This document shows positions 6,281-14,964 of a stretch of DNA of 19,543 bases, one piece after another. The DNA is from Gammaproteobacteria bacterium. Its GTDB lineage: Bacteria; Pseudomonadota; Gammaproteobacteria; Steroidobacterales; Steroidobacteraceae. The first letter of the stretch is position 1, and each line of letters opens with the position of its first letter. The DNA lies in assembly GCA_030040525.1 (NCBI GenBank), contig JASHTN010000323.1, forward strand, positions 1 to 19,543, given 5' to 3'. Made by a program: the position numbers and the translations under genes. The notes under the pieces were generated by a model. It did no database searches. It was not told where the DNA came from and saw only the letters and a program-made list of their open reading frames with translations.

Positions 6281-7639
6281 ATGAGGCAGCGGCAGGCCGG
6301 CACGCACGCGAGCGCGCCGGCGCGGCGGCGCGCGCCGCGCGTCGGCTTCGTGAGCCTCGGATGCCCCAAGGCGCTGGTGGACTCCGAGCGCATCATCACG
6401 CAGCTGCGCGCGGAGGGTTACGAGGTGGCGCCCACCTATCAGGCGGCCGACCTCGTGGTCGTCAACACCTGCGGCTTCATCGAGGCCGCCATCGACGAGT
6501 CGCTCGATGCGATCGGCGAGGCGCTCGAGCACAACGGCCGCGTCATCGTCACCGGTTGTCTCGGTGCGAATCCGCAGCGCATCCGCGCGCGCCACCCGCG
6601 CGTGCTCGAGGTCACGGGTCCCGCGGCTTACGCGGCCGTCGTCGGCGCCGTGCACGCGCACCTGCCGCCGCGCCACGATCCCTTCACCGAGCTGCTGCCG
6701 CCGCAGGGCGTGCGGCTCACGCCGCGGCATTACGCGTACCTGAAGATCGCCGAGGGCTGCAACAACCGCTGCAGCTTCTGCATCATCCCCACGCTGCGCG
6801 GCGCGCTCGCGAGCCGCCGCATCGACGAGGTGCTCGGCGAAGCCGAACGGCTGGTGGCAGCGGGAGTCAAGGAGCTGCTGGTCATCTCGCAGGACACCAG
6901 CGCGTACGGCTCGGACCTGCGCTACGCGGGCGCCACCTGGCGTGGGGCGCACTATCAGACGCGCTTCATCGATCTGGCGCGCGCCCTCGGCAGCCTCGGC
7001 GTCTGGGTGCGCCTGCACTACGTCTATCCCTATCCGCACGTCGATCAGGTGCTGCCGCTGATGGCCGAGCGGCGCGTGCTGCCTTACCTCGACGTCCCGT
7101 TCCAGCACGGGAGTCCCACGGTGCTCCGGCGCATGCGCCGCCCGGCCCGCGCCGAAGACACCCTCGCCCGCATCCGCGCCTGGCGCAGCGTCTGTCCCGA
7201 GCTGACGCTGCGCAGCACCTTCATCGTCGGCTTCCCGGGCGAGACCGAGGCCGAGTTCACCGAGCTCCTCGAGTGGCTCGATGCGGCGCAGCTCGACCGT
7301 GTCGGCTGCTTCAGGTACTCGCCCGTCGAGGGCGCCGCCGCGAACGCGCTCGCGGACCCCGTGCCCGCAGAGCTGCAAAACGAGCGTTATGAGCGCTTCA
7401 TGGAGCGCGCCGCCGCGATCAGCGCGCGGCGGCTGGCGGCACGCGTCGGACGGCGCCTGCGGGTGCTGGTGGACGCGGTCGAGGGCACGAGCGCGCTGGC
7501 GCGCAGCGAGGCGGACGCGCCGCAGATCGATGGCGTCGTGCGGATCGACTCAGCACGACTGTGTCCGGGTGACTGGGCCGACGTCGAGATCGTGGCCGCT
7601 GACGCCTACGATCTCACCGGCCGCCTCATCGACGGATGA
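6281..7639 (+). CDS. rimO: Ribosomal protein S12 methylthiotransferase RimO
   Basis: This 452-residue radical-SAM enzyme methylthiolates an aspartate of ribosomal protein S12 (Asp89 in E. coli) in the cytoplasm. The N-terminal UPF0004 domain has the three auxiliary-cluster cysteines Cys28 (SLGCPKALVDSE), Cys64 (NTCGFIEAA) and Cys93 (TGCLG). The radical-SAM CX3CX2C motif is Cys160, Cys164 and Cys167 in YLKIAEGCNNRCSFCIIP. The Gly-rich SAM region, FIVGFPGETEAEF and the C-terminal TRAM domain (from about residue 385) follow. The wording SLGCPKALVDSE and EGCNNRCSFCIIPTLRG is the RimO, not the MiaB, version. Length fits the family (about 440). ATG 6281 has no good Shine-Dalgarno; the 15-20 residue basic Ala/Arg-rich leader before APRVGFVSLG is longer than usual, so the true start could be uncertain. 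The stop lies within a hairpin (7613-7652). Confidence 0.96.
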   Translation: MRQRQAGTHASAPARRRAPRVGFVSLGCPKALVDSERIITQLRAEGYEVAPTYQAADLVVVNTCGFIEAAIDESLDAIGEALEHNGRVIVTGCLGANPQRIRARHPRVLEVTGPAAYAAVVGAVHAHLPPRHDPFTELLPPQGVRLTPRHYAYLKIAEGCNNRCSFCIIPTLRGALASRRIDEVLGEAERLVAAGVKELLVISQDTSAYGSDLRYAGATWRGAHYQTRFIDLARALGSLGVWVRLHYVYPYPHVDQVLPLMAERRVLPYLDVPFQHGSPTVLRRMRRPARAEDTLARIRAWRSVCPELTLRSTFIVGFPGETEAEFTELLEWLDAAQLDRVGCFRYSPVEGAAANALADPVPAELQNERYERFMERAAAISARRLAARVGRRLRVLVDAVEGTSALARSEADAPQIDGVVRIDSARLCPGDWADVEIVAADAYDLTGRLIDG

Positions 7640-7652
7640 GACGGCCGGTGAG
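7613..7652. terminator. 18-bp hairpin spanning the rimO stop codon, shared by converging genes
   Basis: CTCACCGGCCGCCTCATC (7613-7630) and GATGAGACGGCCGGTGAG (7635-7652) form an 18-bp stem with a 4-nt loop GACG. There is one imperfect position, C opposite A in plus-strand RNA, which becomes a G-U pair in minus-strand RNA. The rimO stop TGA (7637-7639) lies in the right arm. There is no T tract in either direction. It sits between rimO and the converging lipoprotein gene, so a bidirectional terminator or 3'-end stabiliser is the likely role. The remaining 50 nt up to 7702 show nothing else clear. Confidence 0.6.
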
Positions 7653-7702
7653 CCTGGGCGGACCGCAGCTGCTGTTTACGGTCGCTGCTTAGCCGCTGCT
7701 GC

Positions 7703-8305
7703 TCAGCTGCCGCTGCCCATCTTCAGCGACTGCATGATCTGCGTCGCCTGGTCCTTCACAGCCTGCGCCTTGCTGACCGCGGTGACGAAGTCTCCGGAGG
7801 TCGAAGCGTTGGTGGCATCCGTCCACGTCGAGTCCATGGTCGTGAGGCCCGACTTGGCGGACTCTACGTCCTTCTTGGTCACGCCCTTGGGCAGGTGATG
7901 TGCCTTCGACAGCTCGTCGACGTGAGTCTTGAGCGAGGCCACCATCTTCGGCACGTCGGTGCTCAGCGGACCCCAGTCCTCCTTCGCCTTGTTGAGGGCG
8001 GCCTCGGCCTCGGCCTGCTTCTGCGCAGCCGCGTCCTTCAGGCTGCTGATGGCGGTGGTGAGGGCGGGCGCGGCGGCGAGCACCGCCTTGTAGTCACCCT
8101 TGGCGAGGCTGTCCTTCACCGTCCCGAGCTGCGTCTCGACGGCCTGCAGCTGGTCCGGAACGTACTTCTGCGCCATGTCGCGCACCGCGGCCAGCGAGGT
8201 TTCCGCGCTCGCCACGGCCTGCTCCGCCGGTCCCTTGTCCATCGAGCAACCGAACAGGAGCAGGGCTGCCAGCGTCGTCAGCAGCCAGGTGAATTGTTTG
8301 TTCAT
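7703..8305 (-). CDS. Predicted helical lipoprotein, unknown function
   Basis: This 200-residue protein begins MNKQFTWLLTTLAALLLFGC, a lipoprotein signal peptide with the lipidated cysteine at residue 20. Serine at +2 (CSMDKG) predicts outer-membrane sorting. The mature chain is almost entirely Ala/Lys/Asp/Ser-rich amphipathic sequence without further cysteines. Segments such as LKDAAAQKQAEAEAALNKAK and AETSLAAVRDMAQK suggest a long helical bundle or coiled coil. ATG 8305 is supported by GAGGAAG about 7 nt upstream; the frame continues 16 codons further but without lipoprotein character. The last third is repetitive in character (SGLTTMDSTWTDATNASTSG). I do not recognise a named family; the pattern resembles periplasmic helical lipoproteins of unknown role. 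Its 3' end converges on rimO. Confidence 0.85.
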   Translation of the reverse strand: MNKQFTWLLTTLAALLLFGCSMDKGPAEQAVASAETSLAAVRDMAQKYVPDQLQAVETQLGTVKDSLAKGDYKAVLAAAPALTTAISSLKDAAAQKQAEAEAALNKAKEDWGPLSTDVPKMVASLKTHVDELSKAHHLPKGVTKKDVESAKSGLTTMDSTWTDATNASTSGDFVTAVSKAQAVKDQATQIMQSLKMGSGS

Positions 8306-8497
8306 TGTTGGCTTCCTCTTGCAAAAAGTCTGGGTTTGAGTCTCGAGTTGCATTCCTTACATGCCAAGGCTAGCGCGCCGGCCCGGGCAGCGCCATGCGC
8401 GAGCCGGTTCGTTAAATTGTTGTAATCCAGCGCTGGGTGCAGCGCGGCAGCCGGACGTAGGGCGACCCCATATCCGGGGCGCCGCGGCTGCCGGGCA
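8306..8497. other. 192-nt intergenic region upstream of the lipoprotein gene
   Basis: The gap lies between the SulP 3' end and the lipoprotein start, both on the minus strand. It holds the lipoprotein Shine-Dalgarno (complement of about 8313-8319). An AT-richer stretch around 8411-8425 (GTTAAATTGTTGTAA on the plus strand) is the most promoter-like sequence. No -35/-10 pair with good spacing and no strong terminator was found. Confidence 0.3.
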
Positions 8498-10171
8498 TCA
8501 GCTGTCGGCCGCGGCCGACCCCGGCGGTGCGACCGGTTCACCCCTGACCGCATCATCGACGCTCGAGTACTCGAGCGCTGCAAGAGGCAGCTGCGTGAAA
8601 GCCGCGCGTGCCAGCGCCTCGCGTGCCGCGTCCTTGAGCCGCGCCACACGGATCGAGGCACCGCGCAGCGTCAGCCAGGTGCAGAACTCCCCGAGCGTCT
8701 CGAGCGCGGTGCTGTCGAGATCCGGAGATTCCTCGAGATTGAGCACCACCAGCCTGACCGCCGGCTGCGCCAGCACCCGCTGCCGCGCCTGCGCGAACAA
8801 CGGCTCGGCGTTGCCGAAGAACAGCGGCTCCTCGGGGCGCAGCACCAGCATGCCGGGCGCGGTAGCGGCTTGCGGAAAGCGCTCGAGGCTCACATAGTCG
8901 TGCGCGCCCATGCGCCCGAGCACCGTCAGGCGTGGGCTCGCGAGCGAGCGCAGCAGAATCACGACACTGAAGGCGATGGCGGCCAGGAGTCCGTTCAGCA
9001 CGCCGAGGACCATGACTGCGAGCACGGCGGCGAGCGCCACCAGCCGGTCGCGCTGCCAGAGGAACGGCTCGGCGAACACGCGCAGGCGCAGCGACTTGCT
9101 GACCGCGTGGATCACGATCGCCGCCAGCACGGGGGCGGGAATGCGCTCAATCCAGGGCAGGAAGAGCAGCACCAGTGCCAGCACGACGGCGGCGGCGGTG
9201 AGCCCGGCGAGGCGCGACTCGGCACCGGCCGCGTCGTTGGCCGAGGTGGCCGAGTATCCGGCGCCGACCGGGGTGCCCTGCAACAGTCCCGCGACCAGAT
9301 TGGCGACCCCGAGCGCGAGCAGATCGCGGTTCGGCCGCACCGTATCGTCGTGCTTGAGCGCGAAGGTGCGGATCGAGCTGTAGGACTCGGCGTACAGGAT
9401 GAACATCAGCGCCAGCGAGAATTCCGCGAGCTGCAGCCAGTGACCGCGAGGGGGCGCCGCGAGCGCCGGCCAGCCGAGCACGAGCCTGATCGGCCCGGTG
9501 AGCGCCACACCGCGTGCGGCGAGCCGGGGCGCGGCCGCGATGCTGACCACGATCACGACCAGCGCCCCCGGCACGCGCCGTACGCGCTCGAGCGCGAAGA
9601 GACCCGCGAGCGCGCCAAGGCCGCAGGCGAGGCCCGGCAGCTGCCAGCTCGCGGCATGCTGCAGCAGCTCGGCGATGAGCGCAAAGAACTCGGTGCTGTG
9701 CGTGTGGAGATGCACGAGCGCCGGCCACTGCTTGACCGCGATCACCAGCGCGAGCCCGAACGCGTAGCCGCGCAGCACCGGACGCGCGATCAGGTTGGAC
9801 ATCGTGCCGAGACGCAGCGCACCTGAGAGCGCGAAGGCGCAGCCGGCGCCGGCCACGAGGAACATCGCCAGCTGCACGCGCTGCGCCGCCGTCGTCGCAT
9901 CGAGCGCGAGGAGCGCGGCAGCCAGCACCGCGCCCGACGAGGAGGTGGCGCTCACGATGGCGAAGCGGCTCGCGCCGAGCAGGCCGTAGCAGATGAGCCC
10001 CGCGAAGAGCGCGATCACCCCTGCCTGCGGCGGCAGATTGGCGACACCCGAATACGCGACCGCCTCCGGCAGCAGGAGGCCTGCGATCGACAGTCCGGCG
10101 AGGAGATCCGCAAGGGACGGCGGGCGGACGGTGGCCACGGACATGCGCGCGATCATACGCGTGCCCGCCAT
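8498..10171 (-). CDS. SulP-family anion (sulfate-type) transporter with STAS domain
   Basis: This 557-residue inner-membrane protein matches the SulP/SLC26 length and layout. The hydrophobic part (about residues 15-410) has the family's N-terminal segment LAGLSIAGLLLPEAVAYSGVANLPPQAGV, equivalent to the conserved PQGMAYA...LPP region, then repeated Gly/Ala-rich helices and ALGVANLVAGLLQGTPVGAGYSATSAN, the second-repeat core (usually GG.P...S.SR). The C-terminal cytoplasmic STAS domain (about 435-545) contains LVVLNLEESPDLDSTALETL, with the DST of anti-sigma-antagonist-like domains. It could carry sulfate, bicarbonate or dicarboxylate; substrate not predictable. Start is uncertain: ATG 10171, 10156 and 10144 are all in frame and none has a clear Shine-Dalgarno. 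It is divergent from the TPR glycosyltransferase gene. Confidence 0.9.
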   Translation of the reverse strand: MAGTRMIARMSVATVRPPSLADLLAGLSIAGLLLPEAVAYSGVANLPPQAGVIALFAGLICYGLLGASRFAIVSATSSSGAVLAAALLALDATTAAQRVQLAMFLVAGAGCAFALSGALRLGTMSNLIARPVLRGYAFGLALVIAVKQWPALVHLHTHSTEFFALIAELLQHAASWQLPGLACGLGALAGLFALERVRRVPGALVVIVVSIAAAPRLAARGVALTGPIRLVLGWPALAAPPRGHWLQLAEFSLALMFILYAESYSSIRTFALKHDDTVRPNRDLLALGVANLVAGLLQGTPVGAGYSATSANDAAGAESRLAGLTAAAVVLALVLLFLPWIERIPAPVLAAIVIHAVSKSLRLRVFAEPFLWQRDRLVALAAVLAVMVLGVLNGLLAAIAFSVVILLRSLASPRLTVLGRMGAHDYVSLERFPQAATAPGMLVLRPEEPLFFGNAEPLFAQARQRVLAQPAVRLVVLNLEESPDLDSTALETLGEFCTWLTLRGASIRVARLKDAAREALARAAFTQLPLAALEYSSVDDAVRGEPVAPPGSAAADS

Positions 10172-10274
10172 CAACCATCAATATTTTCAAAGAGTTATGA
10201 GCGTTCCGGCCTCCACGTTCCCTTAACACTGCCTCGCTAGACTTGTCACGAAATTCAGACAGCCCGCGCGTGCC
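10172..10274. promoter_or_regulatory. Divergent intergenic region (SulP / TPR-glycosyltransferase cluster)
   Basis: This 103-nt region must contain the start signals for the minus-strand transporter and the plus-strand three-gene glycosyltransferase cluster. It has an AT-rich island, AATATTTTCAAAGAGTTATG at 10181-10200, against a GC-rich background. I could not find a -35/-10 pair with good spacing in either direction, and no Shine-Dalgarno is visible before ATG 10275. Confidence 0.35.
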
Positions 10275-12701
10275 ATGCAGTCCACGCTTCCCGCCAACGA
10301 CAGGCTGGCACAGGCCCAGGCGCTCTTTCACCGCGCCGTCGACTCGCAGCGGCACGGCCGCAGCGCCGAGGCACTTATGCTCTGTGAGCAGGCGATCGAG
10401 CTCGAGCCCGGACACTTCGAGGCACTGCAGCTCTCGGGCCTGATCGCCGGCCGCCTCGACCAGCCGCAGCGCGCGGCGCAGCTGCTCGGCCGCGCTCTGC
10501 GCGTCAACCCGCGCAGCCCACAGGCGCTCGTCAATCACGGCACTGCGCTCTGCCTGCTCAAGGACCACGCGGCGGCAATCACGAGCTTCGATCAGGCGAT
10601 CGCCCTCGAGCCCCACAATGCGGACGCGCACTACAACCGCGGGGTCGCACTCGCCGCCCTCGAGCGCTACGAGGACGCTGTCGCCAGCTTCGACGCTTCG
10701 GTAGCGCGCAAGCCCGAGCATGCCGCCGCGCACTTCAACCGCGGCATCGCCCTGATCCGGCTCGGTCGCTGCGAGGAGGCCGTCGCAAGCTTCGACCGCG
10801 CGCTCGAGCTCAGACCGCACCATCCGCAGGCGCATTACAACCGCGGCATTGCGCTCGGCACGCTGCGGCAGCATCTGGCCGCAGTGGCCAGCTATACGGC
10901 GGCGATCGCGCAGTCGCCTGACTATGCGGACGCCTACAACAATCGCGGCACGGCGCTACAGGTCCTCGGCCGGCGCGAGGAGGCCGTCGAGAATTTCGAC
11001 GCGGCCGTCGCGCGCAGCCCGCAGCGGCCCGAGTTTCGCAACAACCGCGCGCTGGCGCTGCTCGCGGTGGGCAGATCCGCGGCGGCGCGCGCCGACCTCG
11101 AGACGGCCATCGAGCTCCAGCCGCAGTTTGCCGAGGCCCACAGCAACCTGGGGCTCGTCCTCGCCGCCCTGCATCTGCCCGAGGAGGCTCTCGCGAGCCT
11201 CGATACCGCGATCCACCTCGATCCGGGCAATGCCCAGGTCCATCTCAACCGCGCCCAGGCGCTGCGCGAGCTGCGCCGCTTCGAAGCCGCGCTCGAGAGC
11301 TTCGACCGGGCCCTCGCCCTCAAGCCCGACCTGCCGTTCGTGCCGGGCCTGCGACTGCACACGCGAATGCAGCTCTGCAGTTGGGAGGGGCTCGATGCCG
11401 AGCTCGCGGCTTTGCGCGGCGCCATTGGCCGCGGGGCAGCCGTCACTCCGCCCTTCCCCCTGCTGGCGCTATCCGGCGCGGCAGCGCTGCAGTGTCGGGC
11501 GGCCGAGATCTGGATGCGGGAGAAGCATCCGCCGCAGGCAGCGCTTGCGGCGATCGCGTTTCGCCGCGACGGTGACAGGATCAGGCTCGGGTATTTCTCC
11601 GCCGACTTCCGCGATCACGCGGTCTCGATCCTGATGGCCGGCGTGTTCGAGGCCCACGATCGGAGCCGTTTCGAGCTCTCGGGCTTCTCCCTCGGACCCG
11701 ATACGCGTGACCCGGTGCGACAGCGCCTGGAGCGCGCCTTCGATCGCTTCTTCGACGTGCATGGGCGACCCGAACGCGAGATTGCCCTGCTCGCGCACAG
11801 CCTCGGTCTCGACATTGCGGTCGATCTCAGCGGATTCACGCAGGGAGGCCGCCCGGATGTCTTCGCGCTGCGCGCAGCTCCCGTGCAGGTCGGTTATCTC
11901 GGCTACCTCGGCACGATGGCCGCCCCGTACATGGACTACCTGATCGCGGACCCGACGATCGTGCCGGCGGCCTGCCGGCAGCACTACACCGAGCGAATCC
12001 TTTACCTCCCCAACTACCAGGCCAACGACCGCAGCCGCCGCATCTCGAGCCGCGTGTTCACGCGCGCCGAGCTCGGGCTGCCGGCGACGGGGACTGTGTT
12101 CTGCTGTTTCAATGCAAGCTACAAGATCACCCCCGTCATGTTCGACCGCTGGGTGCGCATCGTGTGCAGAGTGCCGGGGAGTGTCCTGTTCCTCTATGCG
12201 CCGAGCGGGACGGTCGAGCGGAATCTGCGGCGCGAAGCGCTGCTACGCGGGCTCGAGCCGCAGCGGCTGGTCTTCGGCGGCAAGCTCGCGCCGCCCGAGT
12301 ATCTCGCCAGGTACCGAGCCGCGGATCTCTTCCTCGACACCGAGCCCTACAACGCAGGCACGACGGGGAGCGATGCGCTGTGGGCAGGACTCCCGGTCCT
12401 CACCTGTGCCGGCGAGGCGTTCGCCGCTCGCGTGGCCGCAAGCCTGCTGCGCGCGATCGACCTGCCCGAGCTCGTCACTTCGAATCTGGCGGAATACGAG
12501 GATCGGGCCGTCGAGCTCGGCGGCGATCCTGGCCGGCTGGCCGCAATCCGCGAGAAACTCGCTCGCCATCGCCTCACGAGCGCGCTCTTCGACGTGCAGC
12601 AATTCACGCGGCATCTGGAGCGGGGGTATACGGCAATCTTCGAGCGTCATCAGGCCGGCCTGCCCCCGGACCACGTCGGCGGTTGCCTCGAGACCTCATG
12701 A
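10275..12701 (+). CDS. TPR-containing GT41 glycosyltransferase (SPINDLY / O-GlcNAc-transferase-like)
   Basis: This 808-residue protein has about nine to ten tetratricopeptide repeats (residues about 12-352; units such as AHYNRGVALAALERYEDAVA) followed by a GT41 catalytic region (about 430-795). Catalytic motifs align well with human OGT: RLGYFSADFRDHAVS with His448 at the place of OGT His498; PVQVGYLGYLGTMAAPYMDY (536-555); FNASYKITPVMFDRW with Lys617 at the place of Lys842; LFLDTEPYNAGTTGSDALWA (685-704), where OGT has NGHTTG, so the His is Gly here; and the end RHQAGLPPDH, matching the OGT C-terminus. The family transfers GlcNAc or another sugar from a UDP donor to Ser/Thr of cytoplasmic proteins, with the TPR superhelix selecting substrates. 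It starts the cluster and overlaps the next gene by ATGA. Donor and acceptor are unproven. Confidence 0.92.
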   Translation: MQSTLPANDRLAQAQALFHRAVDSQRHGRSAEALMLCEQAIELEPGHFEALQLSGLIAGRLDQPQRAAQLLGRALRVNPRSPQALVNHGTALCLLKDHAAAITSFDQAIALEPHNADAHYNRGVALAALERYEDAVASFDASVARKPEHAAAHFNRGIALIRLGRCEEAVASFDRALELRPHHPQAHYNRGIALGTLRQHLAAVASYTAAIAQSPDYADAYNNRGTALQVLGRREEAVENFDAAVARSPQRPEFRNNRALALLAVGRSAAARADLETAIELQPQFAEAHSNLGLVLAALHLPEEALASLDTAIHLDPGNAQVHLNRAQALRELRRFEAALESFDRALALKPDLPFVPGLRLHTRMQLCSWEGLDAELAALRGAIGRGAAVTPPFPLLALSGAAALQCRAAEIWMREKHPPQAALAAIAFRRDGDRIRLGYFSADFRDHAVSILMAGVFEAHDRSRFELSGFSLGPDTRDPVRQRLERAFDRFFDVHGRPEREIALLAHSLGLDIAVDLSGFTQGGRPDVFALRAAPVQVGYLGYLGTMAAPYMDYLIADPTIVPAACRQHYTERILYLPNYQANDRSRRISSRVFTRAELGLPATGTVFCCFNASYKITPVMFDRWVRIVCRVPGSVLFLYAPSGTVERNLRREALLRGLEPQRLVFGGKLAPPEYLARYRAADLFLDTEPYNAGTTGSDALWAGLPVLTCAGEAFAARVAASLLRAIDLPELVTSNLAEYEDRAVELGGDPGRLAAIREKLARHRLTSALFDVQQFTRHLERGYTAIFERHQAGLPPDHVGGCLETS

Positions 12702-14920
12702 GCGCCAACCCCGCAGCGCTGCAGACCGACCTGCTGCGGCAGGCTCACAGCCTGCTGAGGCGTCAGCGCCACGCCGACGCGGGGCGGGTGCTGGAGCGAC
12801 TGCTCGAGCTCGCACCGGAGAACGTCGAGGGAGTCACACTGCAAGCCCAGCTTGCGCTCCACAGCGGCGACCTCGACCTCGCGACACGGATGGTCGAGAC
12901 CGCGGCACGGCTCGCCCCGCACCGGGCCGCCATTCCGTACACGCGCGGCCGCATCCACAAGGCACGGGGCGAGCTGGCTCTTGCGCTCGACTGCTACACG
13001 CACGCCGCGCGGCTCGACCCCGATAATCCCGACATTCCGACCAGCTTGGGGATTACGCTGCGCGCGCTCGGCCGGCAGGAGGAAGCGATCGCAGCATACC
13101 GCAGGGCACTCGCCTTGAAGCCGGATCACGAGCTCGCCAGCACCAATCTGGCGAACCTCCTCTGGAGTCTCGGCGAGCGCGAATCCGTAGCGGCGTTGCG
13201 CGAGAACGCCCGTCGCAGTCAGGCGGCCAGGGTCGGCCAGCTGCACCGCAAGGCGCTGGAGCTGGTGGAGCAGGGCAAACGCCGCGCCGCACTCATAGTG
13301 CTGCAGGAGATCCTCGCGACAGCGCCCAACCCCGTCACGCTCCTCTGGGCTGCGGGTCTCGCCAGTAACTGCGGCGATGTGCCGCTCGGGCTCGAAACCG
13401 TCGAGCGGCTGCTGTGCGTCGAGCCCGGCAATACCGCAGCGCTTCGGCTGGCGTGCATGCTGGCGGTGGAAGCGGGACTCATCGAGCGAGTGTCGCGCCA
13501 CGCGGAGCCGCTCATGCGGCTCGCGCCGACGGACGAAGTGCTGCTGTTGACCCGCCTGGCGTTGCCGGCGATTCAGGAGTCCCGCGAGTCGATCCGCGCG
13601 ACGCGCTCATCGTACGAGGCGGCGCTCGATGAGCTGCTCGAGCGCCAACTGACGATCAGTGACCCCGGGGCCCTGGTCGGAGTGCAGTCTTTCTTTCTCG
13701 CCTACCACGGCGAGTGCGACCGTGATCTGCAGGTGAAGGCAGCGAATCTCTACGCCCGGGCGCTGCCGTCACTGCTGTACGTCGCGCCCCATTGCGAGCG
13801 TCGCGAGCGCCGTCCCGGCAGGGTCCGGGTCGGCTTCCTCTCGCGGTATTTCTGCTGGCACTCCATCGGCAAGACGAGCCGTGGGCTCATCGAGAAGACC
13901 GACCGCAAGCGCTTCGAGGTGTTCGTGCTGCGCGTCATGCCGGGCACGAACGACGATACGACGGCCGCAATCCGCGCCTGCGCCGATCACTATCTGGAGG
14001 TATCCGGGGATCTGTGCGCGCTCGAGACGACCTGCCGTCAGCTCGCCGCGCTCGAGCTCGACGTACTCTTCTACCAGGACATCGGCATGGACCCGCTGCC
14101 CTATTTCCTCGCGTTCGCGCGTCTCGCGCCCGTGCAGTGCGTGTCGTACGGTCATCCGAATACGAGCGGCGTGCCGGCCGTAGACTACTTCGTATCGAAC
14201 GACCTGTACGAGACTGCCGATTCGCCGCGGCACTACAGCGAGCGGCTCGCCCTGCTGCATGATCTGCCGACGCTCGCCTATTACTACCGCCCGAGGGCGC
14301 CGAGCGAGCCGGCGAGCCGCACGCAGCTCGGCCTGCCGGAGGAAGCCAACCTCTACGTCTGCCCGCAGACGCTCTTCAAGATCCATCCCGACTTCGACGC
14401 GCTGCTCGCGGCGATTCTCGAGCGCGATCCCCGCGGCCGCCTGGTGTTCATCCGCTCCAACATCCGCGAGTGGGTCGACAGACTCGTCGCCCGCTTCCGC
14501 AGCACGATGCCGGCTGTGGCCGACCGTATCCTCTTCCTGCCCTCGATGCCCGGTGAGCGTTTCATGCAGCTGCTCGCCGTGAGCGACGTCATGCTCGATC
14601 CCCTCTTCTTCAACGGCATGAACTCCTCGCTCGAGGCGCTCGCCGTGGGACTCCCGGTGGTGACGTTGCCGACGGCGCTGCAGCGCGGACGTCACACGCG
14701 CGCGATGTACGTGAGGATGGAAATGGCGGACTGCATCGCGGCGAGCGAGGCGGACTACGTCGACATTGCGGTGCGACTCGGCACGGATCCGGCCGCCAGG
14801 CAGGCGCTGCGCGAGCGCATTCTGAACCGCAACCATGTGCTGTACGAGGACCTGCGGGTGGTGCGCGAGTTCGAGCGCTTCTTCGAGGAGGCGCTCCGGG
14901 ACAAGGGGTTCAGCGTCTGA
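12698..14920 (+). CDS. Second TPR-containing GT41-like glycosyltransferase, divergent donor-site subtype
   Basis: This 740-residue protein starts at ATG 12698 inside the stop of the preceding gene (ATGA). The frame is open 178 codons further upstream, but that is overlap with the first gene. Residues about 10-160 and 175-280 are degenerate TPR units (for example DIPTSLGITLRALGRQEEAI). The catalytic half (about 373-735) has RVRVGFLSRYFCWHSIGKTS with His388 at the OGT His498 position, APVQCVSYGHPNTSGVPAVD (477-496), YVCPQTLFKIHPDFD with Lys561 at the Lys842 position, and SDVMLDPLFFNGMNSSLEAL (629-648). The last block is the DPxxFxGxNSSxEAL form of the bacterial SPINDLY/HMW1C-like branch rather than the NxHTTG form of eukaryotic OGT. 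So it shares fold and family with its neighbour but probably differs in donor or acceptor. Confidence 0.9.
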   Translation: MSANPAALQTDLLRQAHSLLRRQRHADAGRVLERLLELAPENVEGVTLQAQLALHSGDLDLATRMVETAARLAPHRAAIPYTRGRIHKARGELALALDCYTHAARLDPDNPDIPTSLGITLRALGRQEEAIAAYRRALALKPDHELASTNLANLLWSLGERESVAALRENARRSQAARVGQLHRKALELVEQGKRRAALIVLQEILATAPNPVTLLWAAGLASNCGDVPLGLETVERLLCVEPGNTAALRLACMLAVEAGLIERVSRHAEPLMRLAPTDEVLLLTRLALPAIQESRESIRATRSSYEAALDELLERQLTISDPGALVGVQSFFLAYHGECDRDLQVKAANLYARALPSLLYVAPHCERRERRPGRVRVGFLSRYFCWHSIGKTSRGLIEKTDRKRFEVFVLRVMPGTNDDTTAAIRACADHYLEVSGDLCALETTCRQLAALELDVLFYQDIGMDPLPYFLAFARLAPVQCVSYGHPNTSGVPAVDYFVSNDLYETADSPRHYSERLALLHDLPTLAYYYRPRAPSEPASRTQLGLPEEANLYVCPQTLFKIHPDFDALLAAILERDPRGRLVFIRSNIREWVDRLVARFRSTMPAVADRILFLPSMPGERFMQLLAVSDVMLDPLFFNGMNSSLEALAVGLPVVTLPTALQRGRHTRAMYVRMEMADCIAASEADYVDIAVRLGTDPAARQALRERILNRNHVLYEDLRVVREFERFFEEALRDKGFSV

Positions 14921-14964
14921 GCGGCCGACCGAGCGCGGTCCCGGATCCGGCGCCCTCGCTTGCC

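Noticed and set aside
8870..9826. 318-codon plus-strand frame opposite SulP
   Set aside because: Low-complexity Arg/Glu/His/Gln translation, antisense to a convincing membrane transporter.
9147..10874. 575-codon minus-strand frame across SulP and the first GT41 gene
   Set aside because: It overlaps two well-supported genes in other frames and its translation has no family features.
12164..12697. N-terminal extension of the second GT41 gene by 178 codons
   Set aside because: It lies within the first GT41 gene in another frame and reads as Arg/Ala-rich sequence; the ATGA overlap start is far more natural.
13769..14836. 355-codon minus-strand frame opposite the second GT41 gene
   Set aside because: Shadow frame; the plus strand has intact catalytic motifs.
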